Origin: Kordia zhangzhouensis
GTDB taxonomy: Bacteria; Bacteroidota; Bacteroidia; Flavobacteriales; Flavobacteriaceae
Length of the DNA stretch: 64,000 nucleotides
Assembly: GCF_001005305.1 (NCBI RefSeq)
Contig: NZ_LBMH01000003.1
Location: 248,001 to 312,000 of the forward strand
Direction: 5' to 3'
The notes below the pieces were generated by a model. It saw only the letters and a list, made by a program, of their open reading frames with translations, had not been told where the DNA came from and did no database searches. This document shows positions 1 through 8,828 of this stretch, one piece after another (position 1 is the first letter of the stretch; each line of letters opens with the position of its first letter). The position numbers and the translations under genes were made by a program.

Positions 1-16
1 ATAGCTTTTTTGCCAT
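1..16 (-). CDS. 5' end of a gene running off the left edge
   Basis: Only the first five codons (Met-Ala-Lys-Lys-Leu) and one extra base are inside the window, so the product cannot be named. The call rests on an ATG placed 28 bases downstream of a well-formed Bacteroidota promoter (44-75), in the 92-base gap after the aroA stop codon. The gene would be transcribed in the same direction as aroA but from its own promoter. Confidence 0.45.
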
Positions 17-43
17 AAGTTTTTCAAGTTTTTTTAAGAAGTG

Positions 44-75
44 CAAATATACAATCTCAAAATAGGGGTTGTCAA
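44..75 (-). promoter_or_regulatory. Bacteroidota-type promoter firing leftwards
   Basis: On the minus strand a TTG (73-75) is followed after 21 bases by TATATTTG (44-51), a full match to the -33/-7 consensus TTG-N-TAnnTTTG of this phylum. The start codon at position 16 lies at a normal distance downstream. Confidence 0.65.
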
Positions 76-92
76 GTATTTAGGGAGTTTTT

Positions 93-1322
93 TTAGATTT
101 CTTCCATTTGCACTCCGATTGATTGTAAATCACTCCAAAAGTCGGGATATGATTTTGAAACAACCTCCGCTTTTTCAATTTGAATTGGCACTCGCAGTGC
201 TAAAGGGGCAAATGCCATGGCCATTCGATGATCTTTGTAGGTTGAAATTGATATGTTTTTACGTATTGAATTCGTTTTTTCTAGATACAATGACACGTCT
301 GTTATCTCTACAGAAGCACCTAATTTTTCAAGTTCTGTTTTTAGTGCCACAAGACGATCCGTTTCTTTTATTTTTAGCGTATGCAAACCAATCATTTCAC
401 ATGAAAGTTGTAATCCAAAGGCTGTTACCGCTATGGTCTGTGCAATATCTGGAGCATTTTTAAGATCCAGTGTTATTTTTTCTTGAGTAGTTTCTTTTGT
501 TTTGGTAAGTGTAATTGATTTTTCTTCAAAAATAGTTTCTACACCAAATTTTGTATAAATTTCTGCCAAACACGAGTCTCCTTGCAAACTTTCTTTTTTA
601 TAGGATGAAAGAGTTATTGTTGTTCCCACTTCGCTTAACGCCACCAAGCTATAAAAGTAAGATGCGGAACTCCAATCAGATTCTACCGTAAATTCTTTTT
701 CTTCCGCAGGAGCATTATAAGGCACTACAGTAATAACATTGTTTTTAAAAGAAGTTTTTACACCTAATTCATTTAGCAAAGAAAGTGTCATTTCTATGTA
801 GGGAATCGAGGTGATTTTCCCTTCTAATGTTAATGTGATTCCTTTTTGTAAAGAAGGTGCAATAAGTAATAATGCAGAAATATACTGACTACTCACATTG
901 GCTTGAAGCGTTACCTCTTTTTTAGAAAGTTGAGTTCCTTTAATTAATAATGGTGGATATCCTTCATTTTTAGTGTACTGGATAGATGCGCCTAATTGAC
1001 GTAAAGCTTCCACCAATATTTGAATAGGTCGTTCCTGCATTCGCGAAGAGCCAGTGAGTAACACTTGTTGGCCTTTTTGAGTAGCGTAGTAAGCTGTTAA
1101 AAAACGCATGGCAGTACCCGCATGATGAATGTCTTTCGTTTCATTATCGGAATGCAACGCTTTTTGCATGAGAGTAGCATCATCTGAATTGGATATGTTA
1201 TGAATTCTGATTGTAGGATATAAAGCTTGTAATAACAATAATCGGTTAGACTCACTTTTAGAACCTGTTATATCAATCCTTGATTTTTTTTGAAGTCTTG
1301 ATTTTTGAAGCTTTATATTCAT
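93..1322 (-). CDS. aroA: 3-phosphoshikimate 1-carboxyvinyltransferase (EPSP synthase)
   Basis: This cytoplasmic enzyme transfers the enolpyruvyl group of PEP to shikimate-3-phosphate, the sixth step of the shikimate pathway. The 409-residue length fits the family. Visible motifs are GSKSESNR (20-27, shikimate-phosphate site), GTAMRF (69-74), the catalytic Asp in APDIAQT (about 291), KETDR (319-323) and DHRMAM (364-369). The start is an ATG directly before the GSKS region. It stands alone here; the other aromatic genes lie at 7.7-11.8 kb. The first GTAMRF residue pattern replaces the more common GTxxRF with no loss of the Arg, so an active enzyme is expected. Confidence 0.95.
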   Translation of the reverse strand: MNIKLQKSRLQKKSRIDITGSKSESNRLLLLQALYPTIRIHNISNSDDATLMQKALHSDNETKDIHHAGTAMRFLTAYYATQKGQQVLLTGSSRMQERPIQILVEALRQLGASIQYTKNEGYPPLLIKGTQLSKKEVTLQANVSSQYISALLLIAPSLQKGITLTLEGKITSIPYIEMTLSLLNELGVKTSFKNNVITVVPYNAPAEEKEFTVESDWSSASYFYSLVALSEVGTTITLSSYKKESLQGDSCLAEIYTKFGVETIFEEKSITLTKTKETTQEKITLDLKNAPDIAQTIAVTAFGLQLSCEMIGLHTLKIKETDRLVALKTELEKLGASVEITDVSLYLEKTNSIRKNISISTYKDHRMAMAFAPLALRVPIQIEKAEVVSKSYPDFWSDLQSIGVQMEEI

Positions 1323-1421
1323 AAGAAATTTTGAAATGTTTACTGTTATTTTTATCTCTCAATTGTGATTGATATCATAACAGCGATTTATATTCAATAT
1401 AATTTTTGCAATAGAGAAGTG

Positions 1422-1751
1422 TTATGATTTTAACTTGTCATTATTGTGATGACGATCGTGATCTCTCTTGGTTTTTTTATCCATTTTTTTATCAAAAGCC
1501 GTTTGCAGATTAATCCCTGTTTGATTTGCAAGACATAGCACTACAAATACAACATCTGCCAATTCTTCTCCAAGGTCTTTATCTTTATCGCTTTCTTTTT
1601 CGCTTTGTTCGCCATAACGTCTTGCAATAATTCTTGCTACCTCACCTACTTCTTCTGTAAGTTGTGCCATATTGGTAAGTTCGTTAAAATAACGAACTCC
1701 ATGTTCTTTAATCCATGTATCTACTGCAAGTTGTGCTCCTTGTATATTCAT
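1422..1751 (-). CDS. MazG-like nucleotide pyrophosphohydrolase
   Basis: A 109-residue all-alpha NTP-PPase of the MazG/HisE fold, expected to hydrolyse a (possibly modified) nucleoside triphosphate to the monophosphate and pyrophosphate. The Mg-binding pattern is visible as EEVGE (about 28-32) followed about 35 residues later by EELAD. The open frame extends six codons further up to a TTG, but the ATG at 1751 begins directly at the conserved MNIQGAQ segment and is preferred. The C-terminus is a basic, His/Asp-rich tail. Substrate cannot be read from sequence; housecleaning of non-canonical nucleotides is the usual role. Confidence 0.8.
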   Translation of the reverse strand: MNIQGAQLAVDTWIKEHGVRYFNELTNMAQLTEEVGEVARIIARRYGEQSEKESDKDKDLGEELADVVFVVLCLANQTGINLQTAFDKKMDKKTKRDHDRHHNNDKLKS

Positions 1752-1770
1752 GAGTTTAGTTTTGTTCAAA

Positions 1771-1808
1771 TAAAAAAGTGACTTTATACCAAACGCATAA
1801 AGTCACTT
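1771..1808 (-). terminator. Intrinsic terminator after the DUF3857 operon
   Basis: A 12-bp perfect stem (arms 1776-1787 and 1797-1808, AAGTGACTTTAT) with a 9-base loop. On the minus strand it ends in a run of U. It lies downstream of the leftward gene ending at 1873. Confidence 0.8.
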
Positions 1809-1872
1809 GTAAAATTAATGCTTTTCATGGAATTACAGGTTGCTTTTCACCAGAAACCTGCTGCATCCTTTT

Positions 1873-3876
1873 TTAAATCTTTTTTAAGACAACTTTTTCT
1901 TGCTCTTTTTCTACTAACACTTTATAAAATTCGCGCAAAGCACTGTATTTATCTGGTGTAATGATTGATGAGTTGATTTCTTTAGACATAACAACACTGA
2001 TTCCCATAGGAGTTTTAGAGATATTGAAAGTATATAATCCTAAGTTTTCAGGTAATCTCACTGCAGTTGCTTCTGGCAATGATTCTACTTCATATCCTTC
2101 AGGCAGTTTTATATTCATCATAATTTTTCGCTTCCACGGATATCCAAAATCTATAGGATATACTCTTTCTTCAGCTTTGAATATATTTTCAGAAGTTGCC
2201 AAGAAGAATAATGGTGAAAAGTAAATTTTATCGCCAATTACTTCGGCTTGAGATTCTTTTGTGAATGCATATGATTCTAAAACTGGCTTTCCAATCTTTT
2301 TAAGATTTTTGACATCGTGTTCATCTATTTCAATATCGCCAATATTATTTTCAAGTTTTTCTAAATAATCTTCTTTGTCTGCTTTGGCATATACTTCTCT
2401 AAATCCTAAGGCATTGTGTGATGTGAATTGCGTACGTTGTTTCCCTTCTATATCTCCATTTTCATTTAATGTTACATTTATACTTGTAACTCGCATAGCT
2501 GCTGTTCTAGGCATTAAGCTAATGTCGCTCCAACTTCCATCTTTTCGAATAAGTTTCCCTGACCAATTCAGTGCGCGCATTGGCAACACATTAGGCTCAC
2601 CATAATAATTAGTTGCATCTAGGAGAATTACTGCATTTTCTACCTCAATTGCAGCAATTACATAGTTAAATCCGTCTAATGTAGGGAACATTTTGATTCC
2701 ATGATTTCGAGAACTTAAAATTACAGGATTTGCATTAAGCCCTGCATGTCGTAACATAGCGGTAAGTATTAAATTCATTTCGGCAACATTCCCTGTGTTT
2801 TCTTTGTAAGCTTTTCGAACTCCTACATCTGTATATTTACCATAGTTTCCGTTCCACTTTACTTTATCTCTAATGAAATTGTAAATCATTGCTGCCTTTT
2901 TCATATCATCAGAAACTCCAGCAGTCAATTCATCAACATCATTTTCAAAGTACGAAGTTTTTGCAAGTTGTCCTCCGAAGTATTCACTTCTATATATCGT
3001 TTTTACTACATCATCCCAAGTTTTGGTTAGATATTGCGGAATATCATTGGGCATTTGTACTTGTGCAAGTTCAAATTTGACTGCACTTCGGTAGTTTTCT
3101 ATATTGCTTACAAAGTTTTCATCTTTGAGTGCTGGTACATTTTTGAGTTCAAATCTTGAAATTTTATAATCAAAATCGATTTCATCTTCACTTACACTGG
3201 TTCGATTTCCTGCCCAGCTTTTAGACTTTGACGTTAATCGTATTTTCCCAGAACGTATTTCTTCTTTCGGTTCTAATCGAAAATAGCCTTTGTAATGTTT
3301 TTTATATGTAAAATAATTATGCGCTTCAAATACAACTTCGATATGATCTACAGGAATATCGTATTGAAAGTAAATTTCGTTTACATTTTGCCAATAAGGC
3401 GATACTACTTTGTATTTATACTCAACGATAGAACCTTCTTTCACATTTGGCATGGTTAACTTTTCAAGTTCCCAATTTTCCGAACGATTTTCTGTAAAGA
3501 TTCCCTCTTTACGAAGTTTAGCTTTTTCTATTTTTCCATTTTCCAAGTTGTAGGTAAAAGCTTTTAGTCCAGAAACACGTTCATTTTCTCCCCTATCTTT
3601 GTAAAGTAAAATTGAATGATTGGCTTTTTCAAAACCTTCTTTAGTATATATCTTGATTCTTCTGTGTATGTTGGTTTCTAATTGAAATCCTTGTCCTTGA
3701 ATATAACGAGTAGTTATATATGTTTTTTCATACAATACAGCTGCGGAAGCTTCAGGATCATTAAGATGTTTTTCTTGTTGTAACATTTCTTTAGAGATGT
3801 CTCCAAATTCAACATCCTGCGCATAGATTGTGATAGTGCACAGAAATGTTAATATATACAGTATACTTTTTCTCAT
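1873..3876 (-). CDS. Exported DUF3857/transglutaminase-fold protein lacking the catalytic Cys
   Basis: A 667-residue secreted protein with a signal peptide (1-19, ending IYA-Q), an N-terminal DUF3857-type beta domain (about 50-250), a transglutaminase-like core (about 280-440) and a C-terminal beta domain. It aligns along its length with its downstream-family neighbour encoded at 3911-5818. Where that protein has GDC-K, this one has GNV-A (Val about 364), and the His of the active site is Tyr (about 405), while an Asp remains at about 420. From the known Cys-His-Asp mechanism I infer that it is not a peptidase or transglutaminase. It may be a non-catalytic partner. The spacing of 34 bases to the upstream gene implies one operon. 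No substrate can be inferred. Confidence 0.75.
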   Translation of the reverse strand: MRKSILYILTFLCTITIYAQDVEFGDISKEMLQQEKHLNDPEASAAVLYEKTYITTRYIQGQGFQLETNIHRRIKIYTKEGFEKANHSILLYKDRGENERVSGLKAFTYNLENGKIEKAKLRKEGIFTENRSENWELEKLTMPNVKEGSIVEYKYKVVSPYWQNVNEIYFQYDIPVDHIEVVFEAHNYFTYKKHYKGYFRLEPKEEIRSGKIRLTSKSKSWAGNRTSVSEDEIDFDYKISRFELKNVPALKDENFVSNIENYRSAVKFELAQVQMPNDIPQYLTKTWDDVVKTIYRSEYFGGQLAKTSYFENDVDELTAGVSDDMKKAAMIYNFIRDKVKWNGNYGKYTDVGVRKAYKENTGNVAEMNLILTAMLRHAGLNANPVILSSRNHGIKMFPTLDGFNYVIAAIEVENAVILLDATNYYGEPNVLPMRALNWSGKLIRKDGSWSDISLMPRTAAMRVTSINVTLNENGDIEGKQRTQFTSHNALGFREVYAKADKEDYLEKLENNIGDIEIDEHDVKNLKKIGKPVLESYAFTKESQAEVIGDKIYFSPLFFLATSENIFKAEERVYPIDFGYPWKRKIMMNIKLPEGYEVESLPEATAVRLPENLGLYTFNISKTPMGISVVMSKEINSSIITPDKYSALREFYKVLVEKEQEKVVLKKI

Positions 3877-3910
3877 AGGGATTTGTTTAATTGTAAATTG
3901 GTATTCGGAA

Positions 3911-5818
3911 TTATTTTTTGACTAATACGATTTTGGCAGCATCGAATTTGACAATTTTTTTGATAAATTTCCGATATTCTTTATAATCTTCTTTAGGATG
4001 TAAACCTTCTTTTATTTTTAGTGTTCTTTGATATTGAAGTGTTTGCTCATCTTTTTTTGTAATTGTGTATGAATAACTTCCATATTTTGTTTCATAAGTA
4101 ACATTTTCTGGAATTGCTTCAATTGTGTAACCTATTGGTAATTTGATTTCATATTGATCCTTATCAAAAAAGCTACGTTGAATTTCTAAGGGAAATCTTC
4201 TAGAACGATATCTATCAGGAATGTTTGTATAACGATTGAAAGCGTTTGGTGCAAACAACATACGATTTCCTGTAATAACACCATACGAGTCTGCATTGAA
4301 TTTTATTTTTTCATAAAATGTAATGGTTTCTTTATCATTTTCTAGTATGATTTCGTCTATATTCACATTATTTACTGTTTTGAAATAACGCTTGTAACGC
4401 TTATCTTTTTCTGTTTCAGACCAATCTTCTAAATAATAACGATTATCGTATTGAATTCCTTTGGTTTTTATTACAGTATTTGCTGTAATATTTCCATTGA
4501 CGTTAAGTGCATACGAACCTGTGGTTTCTTGTAAATTTTCTTCTAATGAATATTTTTTTGTACGTTTTATTTTTCCTCCTTCGGGAGTTATGACCAACAC
4601 ATTTCTATTATCGGTAAAGTCACCAATATGTCCAAAAGGAACTTTTTGACTTGTACATTCTAACCAAATATCATCTCCTTTGTTTGGTATATTCAAGATT
4701 ACATGATTTCCTTGAGCTAGCGAAGCAAAATCATCATAAAAACCTACTATTTCACTTCCTGCTTGTACATGCGTATAATAAGATTCAACACCTGCAATTT
4801 TTAGCAATGCCATCGTGTAATTAGTCAATCCTTTACAATCACCATATCCAACTTTATTTACTTCTTCCGCAGGTATGGGTTGAAATCCTCCAATTCCTAC
4901 TTGCACACTAATGTAACGAGTTTTGTTTTGCATAAATTCGTAGACAATTTTTGCTTTTTCACGATTGGAGGTTACACCGGCAACTAAATTTTCAATCTTT
5001 GCTTTGGTTTCATCATCTACTGTCGCACGGCCATCAAGTAAGTTATGATACATCCATTTTCCAAAGTCGTTCCAATTGTTGACTTCTCCAGTAACTCCAT
5101 CATAATTAAATTTATTGAGTGCAAATACTATTCTTGGCTTAATGTCTGCTTCCGAAGGACTTAATGCTTCAGGCTTAATTCCTGCCATATTTTGGATTGT
5201 ATAGGAAAGAACGCCTTCTTTTTCTTCCTTTACGACTCCAAACTCTTTTAGGTTGCGTTCTTTTTTATGTAGTGTAAAAGAAGTTGGGTATTGAATTTTA
5301 TAGGTACTTTTTTCTACTCCAACAAAATAACTTAGCGGATGAAAACTTGGCAAATTTGCAGTATTAGGAGTCTGAACTAAACTTGTAAATTCTGCAGTAA
5401 ACGGATATTCTGTAGGAGTATAATCCATATATTTCACTCTAGAATCGGAGTACATTGTACCTCCTTCTACTGCACTTACATCTTCAAAGTCACGTTCTTT
5501 AATTTTTTTTATTTGCTTTCCGTTTTTATCGTAAATTTTTACTTCAATGTCTTTTACACGAACGTGTGAATCATACCAAACAACTGCTCCAATTTTATTG
5601 ATTCCGTTTTCATTAAGCACCGTAACAATTCGTTTTTGAGAAATTTCCATGTCGTCGATAGCTTTTACATTTACCAAAGTTTCGTCTAAACGAACAACGG
5701 CATTTGCATTATCAGTAAGTTGTGTAGGAAGTGTTAAAAAACTAGTAAGATTTTCTTGAGCCCTTCCTGTAGTTTGAATGAGTATGATAGCGATAATCGC
5801 TAAAAATTTTATTCGCAT
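3911..5818 (-). CDS. Exported DUF3857 and transglutaminase-core protein
   Basis: A 635-residue periplasmic or surface protein. The signal peptide is residues 1-20 (cleavage after GRA), then DUF3857 (about 45-220) and a transglutaminase-like cysteine-protease core (about 265-400). The catalytic triad appears intact: Cys about 328 in GYGDCKGLT, His about 372 in GNHVIL, and Glu about 387 in the place of the usual Asp. A beta-rich C-terminal domain follows. It is the first gene of a two-gene operon with the inactive-looking paralogue at 1873-3876. Such proteins are widespread in Bacteroidota but their substrates are not known; cell-envelope protein or peptide processing is a reasonable guess only. 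Confidence 0.8.
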   Translation of the reverse strand: MRIKFLAIIAIILIQTTGRAQENLTSFLTLPTQLTDNANAVVRLDETLVNVKAIDDMEISQKRIVTVLNENGINKIGAVVWYDSHVRVKDIEVKIYDKNGKQIKKIKERDFEDVSAVEGGTMYSDSRVKYMDYTPTEYPFTAEFTSLVQTPNTANLPSFHPLSYFVGVEKSTYKIQYPTSFTLHKKERNLKEFGVVKEEKEGVLSYTIQNMAGIKPEALSPSEADIKPRIVFALNKFNYDGVTGEVNNWNDFGKWMYHNLLDGRATVDDETKAKIENLVAGVTSNREKAKIVYEFMQNKTRYISVQVGIGGFQPIPAEEVNKVGYGDCKGLTNYTMALLKIAGVESYYTHVQAGSEIVGFYDDFASLAQGNHVILNIPNKGDDIWLECTSQKVPFGHIGDFTDNRNVLVITPEGGKIKRTKKYSLEENLQETTGSYALNVNGNITANTVIKTKGIQYDNRYYLEDWSETEKDKRYKRYFKTVNNVNIDEIILENDKETITFYEKIKFNADSYGVITGNRMLFAPNAFNRYTNIPDRYRSRRFPLEIQRSFFDKDQYEIKLPIGYTIEAIPENVTYETKYGSYSYTITKKDEQTLQYQRTLKIKEGLHPKEDYKEYRKFIKKIVKFDAAKIVLVKK

Positions 5819-5856
5819 ATGGATTTTATATTATTGGTATTCGGGAGAATATATTG

Positions 5857-5918
5857 CGAATATAAGAAAAGTAATAAATTCAGCAAGAGAAACTTAACAA
5901 GCGTTACAATAAGTTAAT
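5857..5918 (-). promoter_or_regulatory. Promoter with three TTAA boxes at 10-bp spacing
   Basis: On the minus strand TTG (5884-5886), a 19-base spacer and TATATTCG (5857-5864, one mismatch to TAnnTTTG) form a promoter for the DUF3857 operon. Just upstream lie CTTAAC (5893), CGTTAC (5902) and GTTAAT (5913), whose TTAA/TTAC cores begin exactly 10 bases apart at 5894, 5904 and 5914. The same arrangement occurs before the two-component genes at 53.1 kb. Direct repeats on one helix face are typical of OmpR-family regulators. Confidence 0.45.
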
Positions 5919-5929
5919 AAACGTAGTTG

Positions 5930-6382
5930 TTATTCTTTGCTTTTGGTGTCAATTATAATTGTAACAGGTCCGTCATTTAGTAACGCAACTTTCATATCTG
6001 CTCCAAAAATACCTGTTTGTACTTTTTTGTGAATGTCTTTTTCAAACTGCGACACAAAATCTTCATAGAGAGGAATGGAAACATCTGGCTTAGCTGCCTT
6101 GATATAACTTGGGCGATTCCCTTTTTTTGTATTTGCATGTAGGGTAAATTGACTTACAACAATGGCCTCTCCATCAATATCAATTAAAGAGTTATTCATT
6201 ACATTATTCTCGTCATTGAAAATACGTAATCGAGCAATTTTATTAGAAAGCCATTTAATGTCTTCGTGTGTATCTTCGTGTTCAATTCCAAGAAGAATTA
6301 ATAGTCCTTCTTTAATATCTGCTACTTTTTTTTGATTTACTGTGACACTAGCTTCCGTTACTCTTTGAATGACTGCTCTCAT
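5930..6382 (-). CDS. dtd: D-aminoacyl-tRNA deacylase
   Basis: This cytoplasmic proofreading enzyme hydrolyses D-aminoacyl-tRNA (and glycyl-tRNA-Ala). The 150-residue length is standard. The two signature motifs that form the chiral pocket across the dimer are present: SQFTL (77-81) and NDGPVT (136-141, containing the Gly-Pro pair). It starts five bases after the rsgA stop codon, so the two are co-transcribed. Both act on translation. Confidence 0.95.
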   Translation of the reverse strand: MRAVIQRVTEASVTVNQKKVADIKEGLLILLGIEHEDTHEDIKWLSNKIARLRIFNDENNVMNNSLIDIDGEAIVVSQFTLHANTKKGNRPSYIKAAKPDVSIPLYEDFVSQFEKDIHKKVQTGIFGADMKVALLNDGPVTIIIDTKSKE

Positions 6383-6387
6383 AAAAT

Positions 6388-7341
6388 TTATTGTTCTTTA
6401 AATTCGTCTACACGGTAATTACTATCGTCTCCCTCAATGATTTGCAGGTAACTTTTGTAGCGTGACCAAGCAATTTCCCCATCTTCTACAGCATCTTTTA
6501 CAGCACATTTAGGCTCTTCAATGTGAATACAATTATTGAATTTACACTTACTTTTTAAGGCTAAAAATTCTGGAAAATAATCACCTATTTCTTCTTTTTC
6601 CATATCTACAATTCCAAAACCTTTGATTCCAGGTGTATCAATAATTTTAGCCCCAAATTCTAAATCGAACATTTCGGCAAATGTTGTGGTGTGCTGTCCT
6701 TGCTTATGTTGTTCGGATATTTCTTTGGTTTTTAGATTCAATTCTGGATCAATTGCATTGACCAAAGTTGATTTTCCAACTCCTGAATGACCTGCAAACA
6801 TACTTACCGTTCCTTTCATTCGTTGTTTGATGACCTCAACATTTTGTTGTTTTTTTGCTGAAATTTCAATGCACTCATACCCAATATTTTCATAGATATC
6901 TTTGAGATACATTACCTCTGCTCTACGTTCAATTTCTTTATACGAATCAATTTTATTGAAAACCAGAACACAAGGAATTGAGTAGGCTTCTGCAGTTACA
7001 AGAAAACGATCTATAAAGCTTGGAAATGTTGGTGGATTGTCAATTGTAATCAACAAGAATACTTGATCAATATTGGAAGCAATGATATGAGTTTGTTTTG
7101 ATAGATTAACAGACTTCCGAATGATATAGTTTTTTCGTTCTTTAATCTCATCAATAACACCTGTTTCTGTATTGTTACTTGTTTCAAGTGTAAAATGTAC
7201 TTGATCACCTACCGCAATAGGATTTGTACTTTTAATCCCTTTTAGTCGAAACTTTCCTTTGATTCTACATTCATATTCTTTCCCTTCTTCGGTTTTCACC
7301 AAATACCAACTTCCCGTAGATTTGTAAACAGTTCCTATCAT
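6388..7341 (-). CDS. rsgA: Ribosome small-subunit biogenesis GTPase
   Basis: A circularly permuted GTPase that checks late 30S assembly. Residues 1-65 form the OB fold. The G motifs appear in permuted order: NKID (129-132, G4), SAK (about 161, G5), GHSGVGKS (184-191, G1), the switch T region (218-220) and DTPG (235-238, G3). The C-terminal zinc knuckle has Cys266, Cys271, His273 and Cys279. At 317 residues it is the usual length. It forms a two-gene operon with dtd. Confidence 0.95.
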   Translation of the reverse strand: MIGTVYKSTGSWYLVKTEEGKEYECRIKGKFRLKGIKSTNPIAVGDQVHFTLETSNNTETGVIDEIKERKNYIIRKSVNLSKQTHIIASNIDQVFLLITIDNPPTFPSFIDRFLVTAEAYSIPCVLVFNKIDSYKEIERRAEVMYLKDIYENIGYECIEISAKKQQNVEVIKQRMKGTVSMFAGHSGVGKSTLVNAIDPELNLKTKEISEQHKQGQHTTTFAEMFDLEFGAKIIDTPGIKGFGIVDMEKEEIGDYFPEFLALKSKCKFNNCIHIEEPKCAVKDAVEDGEIAWSRYKSYLQIIEGDDSNYRVDEFKEQ

Positions 7342-7526
7342 CAGTACAAAGATTAGGATTATTATTAAAACTTACAATAGGTTTCTAAATCGCTTTGATA
7401 AAACCAATTACTCCTTTAAATATCTATTTACAAGCAGTTTAGAGTTGTTAAATAAGGTTTTCCCGTAAAAGAAAGTTTTTGATTTTTAGTAAGTTTCTGT
7501 AATTATTAACCAAAAACGTTTCTTTT

Positions 7527-7697
7527 ATGTTACAAAATATACTATTGTTAAATGGTGTGAAAGCCATTGAAAAGGCTCAACAAAAAAATATTATTGGACG
7601 AAGAGGGCAAATTTGTTGCGAATGGTGTCCTGATGGTACGTGTCTTGATTGGACAACTATCGGAGTTCCTTGCCCAATTTCGGCTGGTTGTCGATAA
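7527..7697 (+). CDS. Small cysteine-rich peptide with bacteriocin-like leader
   Basis: A 56-codon gene that standard length cut-offs miss. The N-terminal half (MLQNILLLNGVKAIEKAQQK) resembles the leaders of flavobacterial GG-type secreted peptides, in which a helical segment is followed by a glutamine-rich stretch and INGG. Here the expected double glycine reads IIGRRG (22-27). The C-terminal half carries six Cys (30, 31, 34, 39, 49, 55), Trp 33 and Trp 42, and ends in GCR. It is flanked by a strong terminator six bases after the stop and has its own 185-base upstream region, so it appears to be a single-gene unit. No modification or export gene adjoins it. I infer a secreted or modified peptide; the function is unknown. 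Confidence 0.6.
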   Translation: MLQNILLLNGVKAIEKAQQKNIIGRRGQICCEWCPDGTCLDWTTIGVPCPISAGCR

Positions 7698-7702
7698 AAA
7701 AG

Positions 7703-7727
7703 AAAGCGCGCTAGTTAGCGCGCTTTT
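7703..7727. terminator. Bidirectional terminator
   Basis: An 11-bp perfect inverted repeat (arms 7703-7713 and 7716-7726, core AGCGCGCTA) is flanked by an A run and a T run. It can stop the rightward peptide transcript and the leftward aromatic operon that ends at 7734. Confidence 0.85.
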
Positions 7728-7733
7728 ACCTAT

Positions 7734-8816
7734 TTATCCTTGCAATATTTTTTCTTGGTGATTAATTGATTCTTGGTGAATCGCTTTAAAAATTCGTAAT
7801 ACAAATTCTTCACTCAATTGATTTTGCTCTCCTTCTAAAATCATTTTTCCTAAAATCTCATTCCAACGTCTAGTTTGCAGAATTGCTACGTTTTTCTCTT
7901 TTTTGAGCGCTCCTATTTTATCTGCCACTTTCATTCGTTTGCCTAGCATTTCAATTAATTGATGATCAATTACGTCAATTTGTGTACGCAAAGTTCCAAG
8001 CGCATTTCGGTATTCTGCCTCTGTATCAGTAGCTTTTCTTATTTTTAAGTCACTCATAATCTGAACTAATCGATCTGGTGTAACTTGTTGTTTGGCATCA
8101 CTCCACGCATTGTCTGGATCAAAATGTGTTTCTACCATAAGTCCATCATAGCTTAAGTCTAATGCGGTTTGGCACAAATCAAAAATAATATCTCGTCGTC
8201 CAGCTATGTGAGAAGGATCTAATATTAATGGCAAATCAGGAAAACGATTTTGTAATTCAATTGGAATTTGCCATTCTGGATTATTGCGGTAGCGTGTTTT
8301 TTCATAAGTAGAAAAACCTCTATGAATCACTCCTAATTTTTCAATATTTGCTGAGTATAAACGTTCAACAGCACCTAACCAAAGTGGCAAATCAGGATTC
8401 ACAGGGTTTTTAACCAATACAATTTTATCTGTTCCTTGTAGAGAATCTGCAATTTCTTGAACAATGAATGGACTTACTGTAGATCGAGCACCGATCCACA
8501 ATATATCAATATCATGCTCTAATGCCAATCGCACATGGGTTGCATTGGCAACTTCGGTTGCTGTAAGCATTCCTGTTTCTTCTTTAGCTCTTTGCAACCA
8601 TTTTAATCCTAGAGCACCAACTCCTTCAAAGTTGCCTGGTCGTGTTCTAGGCTTCCATATTCCAGCACGAAGCACGGTAGCGTCTGTATCTTTAAGTTGA
8701 TGCGCAATTTTTAGCACTTGATCTTCTGTTTCTGCGCTGCATGGCCCTGCAATTACCAAAGGATGTGGTAACCCGAAAGCATCAATCCAATTTCTAAGTT
8801 CTTTTTTGTTTTCCAT
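7734..8816 (-). CDS. Bifunctional DAHP synthase / chorismate mutase
   Basis: The N-terminal domain (about 1-265) is a type I-beta 3-deoxy-D-arabino-heptulosonate-7-phosphate synthase; the motif VIAGPCSAE (20-28) marks the PEP site. The C-terminal domain (about 272-360) is an AroQ-type chorismate mutase with the helical LRTQIDVIDHQLIEML segment. It therefore makes the first shikimate-pathway product and also converts chorismate to prephenate. The frame is open 35 codons further up, but that stretch is repeat DNA (8829-8940), so the ATG at 8816 (360 residues, the usual size) is chosen. It is the last gene of the pheA operon. The fused mutase domain is the only chorismate mutase seen here. Confidence 0.93.
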   Translation of the reverse strand: MENKKELRNWIDAFGLPHPLVIAGPCSAETEDQVLKIAHQLKDTDATVLRAGIWKPRTRPGNFEGVGALGLKWLQRAKEETGMLTATEVANATHVRLALEHDIDILWIGARSTVSPFIVQEIADSLQGTDKIVLVKNPVNPDLPLWLGAVERLYSANIEKLGVIHRGFSTYEKTRYRNNPEWQIPIELQNRFPDLPLILDPSHIAGRRDIIFDLCQTALDLSYDGLMVETHFDPDNAWSDAKQQVTPDRLVQIMSDLKIRKATDTEAEYRNALGTLRTQIDVIDHQLIEMLGKRMKVADKIGALKKEKNVAILQTRRWNEILGKMILEGEQNQLSEEFVLRIFKAIHQESINHQEKILQG

Positions 8817-8828
8817 GGTTCTTTGTTT

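Noticed and set aside
41-463. 140-codon rightward frame over the aroA 3' end
   Set aside because: Antisense shadow; aroA motifs occupy the other strand and the frame has no signal or domain.
7567-7761. 64-codon rightward frame overlapping the small peptide gene
   Set aside because: It runs through the bidirectional terminator and into the aromatic operon; the 7527-7697 frame with its Cys-rich core fits better.
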